Source: Pedobacter ginsengisoli (GTDB taxonomy: Bacteria > Bacteroidota > Bacteroidia > Sphingobacteriales > Sphingobacteriaceae). From it: 64,000 nt of DNA. Shown here piece by piece: positions 17,489 through 26,534 of this stretch; position 1 is the stretch's first letter, and each line of letters begins with the position of its first letter. The notes beneath the pieces are model-generated. The model was not told the DNA's origin. It did no database searches and saw nothing but the letters and a program-made list of their open reading frames with translations. Location: NCBI RefSeq assembly GCF_002736205.1, contig NZ_CP024091.1, positions 1,798,001 through 1,862,000 of the forward strand. Direction: 5' to 3'. A program made the translations under genes and the position numbers.

Positions 17489-18855
17489 AGAATGAAGAAT
17501 CTTTCAAAAAGGATGCATATCATTTAAATGCATTAGATCTGCTGGATGAAATTAACTGGTTTGAAAAAGTTCTTCAAACAAGATTAAAGCTCTATTTTGG
17601 AGAAGAGTGCGAGTATGAATCCATATACGACATAGAACCGCCTCAATCTGATGAGAAAGAATCAGTTTTCTACGAATTCATTCAATTCTACCAACTTTCC
17701 TTTTCCGAACGCCTAATTTTAGTTTTAGCATTGCTACCGCATATTGCCCCACAATTACTTGATGTATTTTTTATCAAAACAACATTAAAAGATCGCGGAG
17801 TAACAGAATTTGGCGGCTTAAAAGGGGCATACCATAGCGGTTTTTTGCCAACTGGAGAAACTGCAGCCTTTTTATTGGCAGGCAGCGATTTAAGTAAGCG
17901 TTTTAGGGCACAGCAGTTTTTTGATGTCGATCATTTATTTAAAATTCATAATATACTTTGGCTTGGCTCATCGCCCTCAAACGAGCCCATTTTAAGTGGC
18001 CAACTGTTAATTAATGACGAGTACATTGACCTTTTTACAGGTGGCAAGTTGCGTAAGCCTTCTTTTAGTATGGAATTTCCAGCCAAAAGAATAAACACCC
18101 AACTTGAATGGGACGATCTGGTGCTGGACAGACACACTATGCAGCAATTAGGTGAAATTAAGATATGGTTAGAACATGGCCCTATGTTAATGAACGAGTG
18201 GGGGATGAAGAAAAAGCTGAAACCTGGTTATAAAGCATTATTTCATGGGCCACCCGGAACAGGAAAAACATTAACCGCTGGGCTTTTTGGTAAACTGGCA
18301 GGTGTTGATGTATATCGGGTAGATCTGTCGATGGTAATTTCAAAATACATTGGAGAAACAGAGAAAAATCTGGAAAAAGTATTTACAAAAGCTGAACACA
18401 AAAACTGGATCTTGTTTTTTGATGAGGCCGATTCACTATTTGGAAAAAGAACATCAATTTCTGATGCTCACGATAAATATGCAAATCAAGAAATCGCCTA
18501 TCTGTTGCAGCGCCTTGAAGACTACAATGGCTTAGTTATTTTAAGCTCAAATATGCGTAACAACGTGGATGAAGCATTCGGTAGACGATTACAGTCTATT
18601 ATCCATTTTCCTGTACCAAAAAGTAATGAACGATTATTACTATGGCGACAAACATTTAGCAATAAAGTACAGCTTGAAGAGGATTTAGATATTGATACCA
18701 TTGCTGAAAAATACGAATTAGCCGGTGGTTCAATAATAAATGTTGTTCAATATGCTTCTTTAATGGCACTTGATCGCAAAGAAAACATTATTAGAGGAAA
18801 AGACATTTTAGAAGGCATAAAAAAAGAATTCAGAAAAGAGGGGAAAACTGTTTAG
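17482..18855 (+). CDS. eCIS AAA+ ATPase (Afp15/Pvc15-like)
   Basis: This 457-aa AAA+ protein has an N-terminal family-specific domain (about 1-230) and a canonical ATPase core. The Walker A motif is GPPGTGKT near residue 258, Walker B is WILFFDEADSLFG near 310, and sensor-1 is VILSSNMRNNVDEAF with an arginine finger in GRRLQS. Afp15/Pvc15 ATPases are needed for assembly or release of the particle or for cargo loading, probably in the cytoplasm. The start at 17482 overlaps the tape-measure stop by 7 bp. The first DUF4157 cargo gene begins 23 bp downstream. Confidence 0.94.
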   Translation: MVKNEESFKKDAYHLNALDLLDEINWFEKVLQTRLKLYFGEECEYESIYDIEPPQSDEKESVFYEFIQFYQLSFSERLILVLALLPHIAPQLLDVFFIKTTLKDRGVTEFGGLKGAYHSGFLPTGETAAFLLAGSDLSKRFRAQQFFDVDHLFKIHNILWLGSSPSNEPILSGQLLINDEYIDLFTGGKLRKPSFSMEFPAKRINTQLEWDDLVLDRHTMQQLGEIKIWLEHGPMLMNEWGMKKKLKPGYKALFHGPPGTGKTLTAGLFGKLAGVDVYRVDLSMVISKYIGETEKNLEKVFTKAEHKNWILFFDEADSLFGKRTSISDAHDKYANQEIAYLLQRLEDYNGLVILSSNMRNNVDEAFGRRLQSIIHFPVPKSNERLLLWRQTFSNKVQLEEDLDIDTIAEKYELAGGSIINVVQYASLMALDRKENIIRGKDILEGIKKEFRKEGKTV

Positions 18856-18878
18856 ATCTAGGTTCAAAATATTACGTT

Positions 18879-20123
18879 ATGAAAGACGTTGCCGTATCAG
18901 AGCCTGTTGCAACACCAATGGCAGCAGCTCATCAAGAGAAAATACTAGAGCAAAGTGATGTTGCTACTGATAAAGCTGGTTCCGATATCTTTTTTCAGGC
19001 AAAGCTTACAGTCGGATCACCTAATGATCCCTTAGAAGATGAGGCCGATGCGGTAGCAGATCAGGTAATGCGCATGCCTCAAAACTCATTTATTCAAAGA
19101 AAATGTGCCCATTGTGAGGAAGAAGAAAAAGCACAGCGAAAACCTTTAGTTGCCGGAATAACAACCGGTATACAGGCAAAAGCCGAAAACACATCAACAG
19201 TAAGTAATCGTGTTTCAAATGCCATAGAAGCCACCAGAGGAGGCGGAAACAAAATGGATAACGAGACAAATAGCTTTATGAGCAATCGCTTCGGAAGCGA
19301 TTTTAGTGACGTTAACATTCATACAGATCATGAATCTATACAGTTAAGTAATGATCTAAGTGCAAAAGCCTTTACCATTGGAAATGATATATACTTTAAT
19401 GAAGGACAATATCAACCGCAATCTGATGAAGGAAAACATTTACTTGCCCATGAGCTAACACACACATTACAACAGGGGAAAGATTCATCTATAAAAAATA
19501 AAAAACTAGTACAAAGAACAACAGTTGGTGCAATATTAGACGAATTCTTTTCCCCATTCTCCAGTGCTACCCAATGGGATATGCCCGAAGGCGATAATTA
19601 TACCACAATAGTTAGAGCCTGGCAACCGGTAATTGACGGGCTTACCTCAATAAAAGCAAATATTGCTTCAGATTGTGCTACATGGGCTGCCAGTCACCGA
19701 ACAGATTCATCATGGCATGCCGGAATGACCAAACCCCCGGTAACAGATCCAAATGCTTACCCACTATGGGTTTCGAGCCCGCCAGGTACTGATCCCGACA
19801 CTTGTAGAAATGCTTTTATACTTTACCAGGGCTCAAGGATAGGTATGGGGCCACCTATACAAACTTTAGATTTATATACCTGCTCAATTGGATCTTTCGG
19901 ACTTTATGTAACAGTAGATTCCATTAACTGCGCAAGTCACACCGCTACAATAAGAGTTTGGATGTACAATACTATGGATCAATCATCATTTGGAAGATTT
20001 GCAAGCTATTTTCCATTAAGTGGAATGGAACCTCAATATATGTGGTGGAACTGGGACGAAGAAATTAGCTGGACAGGTGCCGGTGTTACTACTGCACCGG
20101 AAAGGGGTAGCAATGACTGGTAA
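18879..20123 (+). CDS. DUF4157 eCIS cargo protein 1, unknown C-terminal toxin domain
   Basis: This 414-aa protein has a leader (about 40-95) with an EADAVADQVMRM helix and a KCAHCEEEEKAQRKP cysteine/acid motif. A DUF4157 domain follows (about 110-200): SFMSNRFGSDFSDVNIHTD, FTIGNDIYFNEGQY and the zinc site HELTH at 191-195. DUF4157 proteins are the best-known mark of eCIS-loaded toxins. The C-terminal part (about 210-414) is Trp-rich, contains four spaced cysteines and ends with QYMWWNWDEEISW. I recognise no known toxin fold there. No immunity gene is evident: the next gene is a second cargo, 10 bp away. Confidence 0.85.
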   Translation: MKDVAVSEPVATPMAAAHQEKILEQSDVATDKAGSDIFFQAKLTVGSPNDPLEDEADAVADQVMRMPQNSFIQRKCAHCEEEEKAQRKPLVAGITTGIQAKAENTSTVSNRVSNAIEATRGGGNKMDNETNSFMSNRFGSDFSDVNIHTDHESIQLSNDLSAKAFTIGNDIYFNEGQYQPQSDEGKHLLAHELTHTLQQGKDSSIKNKKLVQRTTVGAILDEFFSPFSSATQWDMPEGDNYTTIVRAWQPVIDGLTSIKANIASDCATWAASHRTDSSWHAGMTKPPVTDPNAYPLWVSSPPGTDPDTCRNAFILYQGSRIGMGPPIQTLDLYTCSIGSFGLYVTVDSINCASHTATIRVWMYNTMDQSSFGRFASYFPLSGMEPQYMWWNWDEEISWTGAGVTTAPERGSNDW

Positions 20124-20133
20124 TAGTTAAATT

Positions 20134-21642
20134 ATGAAGGGAACAAGTGGATCACATGAAACTGTAAATCAGCAAACAAAGGTTGCTGATACTCCCAAAG
20201 CTGCATCACTCCAAAATGAAAACAATCAACCTAATTCTACTAACGAGCTGGTTTACCATAACCAGCCAAAACTAAAAGCAGAGGTTAGCGACCAGATTGA
20301 AGCCTCAAGAGGTTCAGGAACACAAATGGACGGAGACACACAAAGCTTTATGGAAAGCCGGTTTGGAACCGGCTTTTCTGATGTTAACATCCATGTCGGA
20401 ACAGATGCAAGTCAATTATCTAACTCACTCAATGCAAAAGCCTTTACCGTAGGCAAGGATATATATTTTAATGAAAACATGTATCATCCAAATTCTGCTA
20501 AAGGCAAGCACCTGCTAGCACATGAGTTAACACATACCATACAACAAAATGGGAATACGATACAACGTTCACCTATGCCAGGAGAAGATACGGTTCAAAA
20601 TCTTGAATCATACGATGCTGCTACCAGGCAAAATATCCATTATGATATTGGCTTCAATCTTCAAACAAACATTTCTCTGTTTTTCCAGAAAGGAATAGTA
20701 AGAGATGTAAGATCAGGCTACAATGTTACTTATGTTGTAAAAGGTTTTGATCCGGCAGAGGCATGGGTAGAAAGTGCTATGAGGGCATTGATACTTTATA
20801 ATTTTAACTTGAACAAAGATGCAACAGACGCCGCCATTACTAATATTACTACCGTACAGCATCTGGATTTGAGTGGAGAAACAAATCCATCGGATGCTAA
20901 AATAACAGGGCCTAATGCTATGGTCCGATTCACATCAACAGAGTTCGATGCTACCGGAAAGGGAGCCAAAAAAATAAAAAACGTTCAATTGGCTGTAGAA
21001 AAGCTGAGCAATTTTACTGCAAAGACATCTACAGAAACCTCGGCACAAAGGCGGCAGAGATATGAAACAACTTACCAGATAACCAACGCAGTTCCGGTAA
21101 GAAATGATCCATTGGGCGATCCACCGGATACCATGAGTGATGCAAAATTTGACCAGGTATTAGAAGCTTTAGATATAGTACCAACAGGCATTTTAAGTAA
21201 GGCTACAGGTATCCCAATACATTTAGGACAAACTCCGAAAGGTCCAAAAAATGAATCTGCAGAATACAGTCAAATACGTCCGAAGGGCAGTACAGACTGG
21301 AAGAGAAGAATTACTGTTTATGGTGATTTCTTTAGTGCCACATTACCACAAAAGGCATTTATCATGGCCCATGAATTTGGTCATGCTTTAGATTTCAGAC
21401 CCAATGAAGGTTCTGGCGGAAAAGGAGGGGAATCCATAAGTGCCGATAAGGCTAAAGGAAGCTTTAGAGAAGCATTAGGAAAAGACGGTGGCCTGGGCAA
21501 AGGGATGAGTGAATATGCTGCAACAAAAACCTCAGAAAGTGAATATTTTGCTGAGGCATTTTCCTTATACATAAATCAGCCAGCTACTTTAAAAGCACTT
21601 CGTCCAAATATATACGCTTACTTCCTTGTTCAATATCCATAA
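20134..21642 (+). CDS. DUF4157 eCIS cargo protein 2 with C-terminal zincin (lethal-factor-like) toxin domain
   Basis: This 502-aa protein lacks the long leader of its neighbours and starts almost directly with DUF4157 (about 50-145, HELTH at 130-134). After a middle domain, the C-terminus holds a second, separate zinc-protease motif: HEFGHALD at 413-420, then a conserved YAATKTSESEYFAEAF stretch with the candidate third ligand Glu474. An HExxH followed about 55-60 residues later by a Y..E.FAE.F helix is the arrangement of anthrax lethal-factor-like (ATLF) metallopeptidases. The protein is therefore read as an injected metalloprotease. The substrate is unknown, and no immunity gene sits beside it, which fits a eukaryotic target. 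Confidence 0.85.
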   Translation: MKGTSGSHETVNQQTKVADTPKAASLQNENNQPNSTNELVYHNQPKLKAEVSDQIEASRGSGTQMDGDTQSFMESRFGTGFSDVNIHVGTDASQLSNSLNAKAFTVGKDIYFNENMYHPNSAKGKHLLAHELTHTIQQNGNTIQRSPMPGEDTVQNLESYDAATRQNIHYDIGFNLQTNISLFFQKGIVRDVRSGYNVTYVVKGFDPAEAWVESAMRALILYNFNLNKDATDAAITNITTVQHLDLSGETNPSDAKITGPNAMVRFTSTEFDATGKGAKKIKNVQLAVEKLSNFTAKTSTETSAQRRQRYETTYQITNAVPVRNDPLGDPPDTMSDAKFDQVLEALDIVPTGILSKATGIPIHLGQTPKGPKNESAEYSQIRPKGSTDWKRRITVYGDFFSATLPQKAFIMAHEFGHALDFRPNEGSGGKGGESISADKAKGSFREALGKDGGLGKGMSEYAATKTSESEYFAEAFSLYINQPATLKALRPNIYAYFLVQYP

Positions 21643-21670
21643 CCTTCTTATTTCATCAATTTAAATTAAA

Positions 21671-24600
21671 ATGAAACAAGATTCTGTTTCCGAACCTATT
21701 ATTGCACCTGCTGCATCAGTAAGGCAGGAGAGTCTGCAACAAAATGAACTGTTACAGGCGGATGGCGAAGCTTCGTTCTTTTTACAAACAAAATTGAACG
21801 TTGGCGACCCGGATGATCCGTTCGAAAAAGAGGCCGATGCTGTTGCTGATAAAGTAATGCGCTCAAGCGACGCAAATTTTGTTCAACTTAAATGTGCTGC
21901 GTGCGAAGAAGAAGAAACTATCCATAAAAAACCCCTATCTGCAAATATAACCCCCTTTGTTCAAACTAAAAGCGATGGTGAATCTAAAGTTAGTGATCAG
22001 CTAACTTCTTCAATAGAAAATAGTAGGGGTAATGGATCATCTATGGATCACCAAACCCAATCCTTTATGGAAAATAGGATTGGGGCAGATTTTAGTTCTG
22101 TAAAAATACACTCAGGGCAAGAGTCGGTACAGATGAATAGGGAACTTAATGCCCAGGCCTTTACCACCGGAAATGATATCTACTTTAATGAAGGTAAATA
22201 CAGTCCACAAACCGACGATGGTAAAAGATTACTTGCACATGAACTTACACATGTATTACAGCAAACTGATCCTGTTGCTGACAAAGCCGTACAAAAGAAA
22301 CAAAATCCAACAATTGAGCCTGTTCCAACGGTACCACAAACAACAGAAAACGAGCCTTTAAAGGAAAAATCAGAGAAAAAGGATGCTAGTGGAACAGCCA
22401 ATAATCAGGGCTTTCAAAGTTCACCGCCTGATGAGCCAGCCAAGGGCGGAACCAATATTAATAAAGCCCCGGCATCAACTCCTAAAGTGGCAGAAAAACC
22501 GGCAGTTGCACCAATAGGGAAAGATGCTCCAAAAGCAGGTGGGACTAAAGCCGCCGTAGCAGCAGGAGAGGTAATAAAAGAAAAACCGGTTATTACAGCT
22601 ACAGATAATCCTGGGGATATGCTCGTCGTATTACAATCTACACCAGCTACCCAGCTACCAGAAGCCTTAAATCAGGCAAAGGGCATCTCTTCTCAGAGTA
22701 TGCAGTTGCAAAAAGATAAAGCGCTAAAACTTGTACCTACAGTTGCTGAAGGTAGTGGAAGCGCCTACGGCCAGAATATTGGAGCTAAAACAAAACACAT
22801 AGCCCAAAAGGCTACCGCAACTGTAAAAAACAAATTTGAAGGAAAAGGTGCGTGGCAACCACCCGTTGTTGAAGAAGTTTCGCTTCCACCTCAGGCCAAA
22901 TTTGTTCCATCAGGATTGTTTTCAAGATTTGGAAATAGTGAAGGATCTGAAAACATAAGTGGAGCAGCACAAAATGAACTGGGTAACATTAATTTAGACA
23001 CCAGTGCTCTGCCCGAAGAGCTAGGTGCAGCCCCGGAATTAGCCTTAACAGGTGATGCCAGTATAAACAATATATCAGAAGAGCAGGAAGAGCAAACGGC
23101 AGATCTACTGATAGCAAAAACCAGCGCTCAAAAAGAAATCTTGAATGATTTTGGTGAAAATGATGTAATTCAAAAACCCGGAAAAGGAAATATTAAAAGT
23201 AAGCACCGGTTCAAAAAAGCACAAGGTGTAAACTCTACAACAGTAGGACCGGCTTCAGGCCTGTCACCAGAAATAGCGGCTAAACTTGACGCTTCTCTTG
23301 CAGGTCAGGCAAATCAAAAAATAGGAGAACAATCTCAGAAATATCAACAGGACGAAGCAGCCTATCAGGAAAAACTAGTAAATGAAAAACAAAAAACCGA
23401 TGAACTGATTAACGATGAAACAGTTAAATCTAAAACGTCACAAAACAAATCACAGCAAAGTGCACAGAAACAAGTTGCAGAATCAAGACTAGATTGGCAG
23501 AAACAACTTGATGCTACCGAAACAGACTTCAAAACAAAGGCCTCGGCCAGTGCTATAGAGCATATTGGAAAAATTGGAAAGGAAACAGAAAAAGGAAATT
23601 CCGAAGCAAAAAAACATTATGAGGATGCCAATAAACAAGCTACAGAGAAAACTGCGGCGGCAAAACAAGAAGCAGAAGATAAAAAGAAAAAATCTGAAGA
23701 AGAAAGCGGAGGTTTCTTTGGCTGGCTTGCTGATGCTGCGTCTGCCCTTATAGATGGTTTAAAACGAGCTGTAAACTTTATTTTTGATAAGCTAAGAGCT
23801 GCACTTAAGTGGATTTTTGAACAGGCCAAAAAATTTGCCCTGGCTGCGCTTGAATTGGCACGCAAAGCCGTTGTGGGCTTAATAAAAGGGTTTGGTGTTA
23901 TATTAAAGGGATTTGTTGACATCGCCTTTGCCGCTTTCCCTACTATACGCGATGCAATTAATGCCAAAATTGATTCGGCAGTAGACACGGCAGTAGCTGC
24001 AACAAATGAGGCATTTGAGCGGTTTAAACGTGCAGTAGCAGCTATTATAGACGCATTTGCCGAATTTGTTGATACGGCTCTGGCTATTGTTCAGAAAGCC
24101 CTTAACATTGCGCTCTCAGTTATAGAGGTAATTGTTGTTGGTTTCCTTAAAATAATGGCATTTATAAATGACATTGAAAAACAATACAAGTTATTTAAGG
24201 CCATGATTGATGGGTTTCTGCTAATATGGGATCATCCCGAAATATTAGAAGAAAAAGCAAAAGAATTTCTGGAACCCTACATTAAAGATATACCCGGTAG
24301 TACAGAGGGCGAGATTAAAAAAGCCTTAGGGTTGGTTGGTTTGGCAACAGCCAGGCACATTACCGGGATAATGAAATATCTTACCCCGAACATCAATCAT
24401 TTAATTGCCAATTGGTGGGGCGAGGCCAAAAAAATGATCTGGTTCCTGATCTGGCCATTTGCAGAAGGCAGCCCCTTATATGAAGATGCGCCTAAACTCT
24501 GGAGATTGATTCCTCAGATGTGGAATGACCTTTGGGATGGTGAATTTAGTAAAGTAATTGACGGAGGATTGGAATGGATGCAGGCATTGAACATGACAGT

Positions 24601-26512
24601 TGGCGCCTTTGCCGGCTGGATAGTTATTGGCGGTGCGGTAGTAGGTGCTATTCTGGGAGGTATTTTTGGAGTTGGTGCTGGTGCAATTCCTGGTGCAGGG
24701 GCTGGCTTTGAAGTTGGAGTAGCTATTGGTGAAGGAATTATGGTTTCAATGATTGCTACCGAAACAGCTGTAATTGCCAAATCAGTATATGATCTTTCAG
24801 TAACTGAAGATGACGGTGTAGAATCTGCGCCACCAACAGCACCTCCAGCTAAAGAAAAAACTGCCGGAGAGATTCATGAAGATGCTCCAAAAGCAGATAA
24901 CGGGCCAAGACAATATACCAGCGGACAGGTTAAAACAGGTAGGGATAGGATATTATATGCGTACCAGCGCATTGCAAACAGTGGTTTAACCCTTGGTGTT
25001 ATGGTTGCTCTACTTTTACTGGGAGCCATAGGTGGTAAAATTGCACAAGGCTTACTTGCTGCAATTAAAAAATTAGGCACTGTTATCGGCAAATTGATGC
25101 CGGAAGTAGCAGAAGCATTTAAAGGCGCAGCAGGGGCATTAAAAGATAGTAAAATAGGCCAGGGACTCGCAAAAGCCAGTGAAGGATTTAACGAAGGCAG
25201 AGCAGGAATGAAAGAAAAAATTGGCGGCCTTAAAGAGAAAATTGGATTGGGAGGAGAAGAAAAACCTGGTACCCCTAAGGAAAAAACAACCGAAAATACA
25301 AAAACCAGCAATATAGAGCCAACCCGGTCAGAAGTTGATACTCCAATAAAACCGGAAGCAGAAACCAAAGTTTCTGAAACTAAAGTAAAAACTGAACCTG
25401 AGCCTGTTGCCGAGACTGAACCAAAAGTAAAAACGGAGACTGAACCAATAGCTGAACCAGAAGCCAAAACTCCCGATCAGCAAAAAGCAGAAGATTTTGC
25501 TGAAAGCGCTCAAAATGATGAAGGTGTCGTTTCCAAAGGTAAGGCTAAAGACGGACATGAACTTAAAGTAGATAATGAAGGTCACATTGTAAAATGCTCT
25601 GACTGTAAGGTTTATGAAATCAGTCATGGAGAAATACTCAAAGAAAACCCTCAACTAGCCGAAGAACTTAAAGAACTAAGAAAAAGAATGGCCGAAGCAC
25701 CCGAAGATCCTGCTGTTATGAAGGATCTGGAAGCTTTTGATGAAAAAATAACAAATTTAGAGAATAAAGAAGGAATAAAACCTACAGAGCCAACTGCAAA
25801 AGAACAACCTGCCGAAGAGAATACTGGTAAAGGAACAGATGAACCAAAAGCCAAGGAAGAGCCTAAAGCACCAGAAGAAAAACCAGATGCTGAAAATGAT
25901 CCATTAGAAAAGAAAGATGGAATTGAACCAGACTCCGCCGAAGCCGATACTACAAAGATTGACCCTAATGAGGTGCCAACTGATGAACCCTTACCGGGTC
26001 AGGCAGGGTCAAAAGAACATATGGCTGAAAGATGGGCAGAATACGAGAAAAGGATGGAAGGTAATCCTAAAAAGTGGAAAAAAGAAAGATGGGAAAATGT
26101 ATACCGCAAAAATATGACAAGAGCCAAATTGGCTAACAAGGCTGTTGATGCATACAAAGCAAAATTAGAGTGGGGCGGAAAAGCAGAAAGAGAAGTACGC
26201 GTAGAAATTGAAGGCGTAGAAAGAAGGTTTGATATAATGGAAACCGAAGGCATACCTCCTGAAATGAGAAAAGATGGCATAATACATCTGGAGGATATGG
26301 AAAAAGCAGGGATAAAACCAAAAGTAATAGAACATAAAACAGGTAAAATATACAATACTAAGGATATACAATGGGAAATTGCTCGTGACGAAATCCTGAT
26401 GAAAGAAAAAGGCTGGCAAATGGAATGGGTATTTGAAGGAGACGCAAGTGGTCCACTTAAAAAAGCACTGGAAAAAGCGGGCATTCCATATAAAATAATT
26501 CCTGTACCTTAG
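21671..26512 (+). CDS. Giant DUF4157 cargo protein 3 with C-terminal PD-(D/E)XK nuclease-like toxin
   Basis: This 1613-aa modular protein has a leader with a KCAACEEEE motif, DUF4157 (HELTH at 190-194), a Pro/Lys/Glu linker and long amphipathic helices (about 540-880). A Gly-zipper hydrophobic stretch follows (about 975-1040, with IVIGGAVVGAILGGIFGVG), then a second hydrophobic helix near 1105-1135 and a highly charged linker. Near 1290 comes a segment with CSDCKVYEI, seen before toxin tips. The last 160 residues contain RRFDIM, then VIEHKTG (Glu1554-Lys1556) and DIQWEIARDE. This matches the D...ExK...Q layout of restriction-endonuclease-fold toxins. A gene in the immunity position follows after 22 bp. 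Function is inferred from motif and context. Confidence 0.83.
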   Translation: MKQDSVSEPIIAPAASVRQESLQQNELLQADGEASFFLQTKLNVGDPDDPFEKEADAVADKVMRSSDANFVQLKCAACEEEETIHKKPLSANITPFVQTKSDGESKVSDQLTSSIENSRGNGSSMDHQTQSFMENRIGADFSSVKIHSGQESVQMNRELNAQAFTTGNDIYFNEGKYSPQTDDGKRLLAHELTHVLQQTDPVADKAVQKKQNPTIEPVPTVPQTTENEPLKEKSEKKDASGTANNQGFQSSPPDEPAKGGTNINKAPASTPKVAEKPAVAPIGKDAPKAGGTKAAVAAGEVIKEKPVITATDNPGDMLVVLQSTPATQLPEALNQAKGISSQSMQLQKDKALKLVPTVAEGSGSAYGQNIGAKTKHIAQKATATVKNKFEGKGAWQPPVVEEVSLPPQAKFVPSGLFSRFGNSEGSENISGAAQNELGNINLDTSALPEELGAAPELALTGDASINNISEEQEEQTADLLIAKTSAQKEILNDFGENDVIQKPGKGNIKSKHRFKKAQGVNSTTVGPASGLSPEIAAKLDASLAGQANQKIGEQSQKYQQDEAAYQEKLVNEKQKTDELINDETVKSKTSQNKSQQSAQKQVAESRLDWQKQLDATETDFKTKASASAIEHIGKIGKETEKGNSEAKKHYEDANKQATEKTAAAKQEAEDKKKKSEEESGGFFGWLADAASALIDGLKRAVNFIFDKLRAALKWIFEQAKKFALAALELARKAVVGLIKGFGVILKGFVDIAFAAFPTIRDAINAKIDSAVDTAVAATNEAFERFKRAVAAIIDAFAEFVDTALAIVQKALNIALSVIEVIVVGFLKIMAFINDIEKQYKLFKAMIDGFLLIWDHPEILEEKAKEFLEPYIKDIPGSTEGEIKKALGLVGLATARHITGIMKYLTPNINHLIANWWGEAKKMIWFLIWPFAEGSPLYEDAPKLWRLIPQMWNDLWDGEFSKVIDGGLEWMQALNMTVGAFAGWIVIGGAVVGAILGGIFGVGAGAIPGAGAGFEVGVAIGEGIMVSMIATETAVIAKSVYDLSVTEDDGVESAPPTAPPAKEKTAGEIHEDAPKADNGPRQYTSGQVKTGRDRILYAYQRIANSGLTLGVMVALLLLGAIGGKIAQGLLAAIKKLGTVIGKLMPEVAEAFKGAAGALKDSKIGQGLAKASEGFNEGRAGMKEKIGGLKEKIGLGGEEKPGTPKEKTTENTKTSNIEPTRSEVDTPIKPEAETKVSETKVKTEPEPVAETEPKVKTETEPIAEPEAKTPDQQKAEDFAESAQNDEGVVSKGKAKDGHELKVDNEGHIVKCSDCKVYEISHGEILKENPQLAEELKELRKRMAEAPEDPAVMKDLEAFDEKITNLENKEGIKPTEPTAKEQPAEENTGKGTDEPKAKEEPKAPEEKPDAENDPLEKKDGIEPDSAEADTTKIDPNEVPTDEPLPGQAGSKEHMAERWAEYEKRMEGNPKKWKKERWENVYRKNMTRAKLANKAVDAYKAKLEWGGKAEREVRVEIEGVERRFDIMETEGIPPEMRKDGIIHLEDMEKAGIKPKVIEHKTGKIYNTKDIQWEIARDEILMKEKGWQMEWVFEGDASGPLKKALEKAGIPYKIIPVP

Positions 26513-26534
26513 AATTTGCCAAAGAACAATAAGT

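Noticed and set aside
24874..25654. Long antisense ORFs of 197 and 108 aa
   Set aside because: They mirror the low-complexity Glu/Lys/Pro linker of cargo 3 on the other strand and have Ser/Phe-rich compositions without any motif.
1..26512. Prophage interpretation of the tail-like genes
   Set aside because: No capsid, portal, terminase, lysis or integrase gene is present in the window, and the AAA+ ATPase and DUF4157 genes are eCIS marks.
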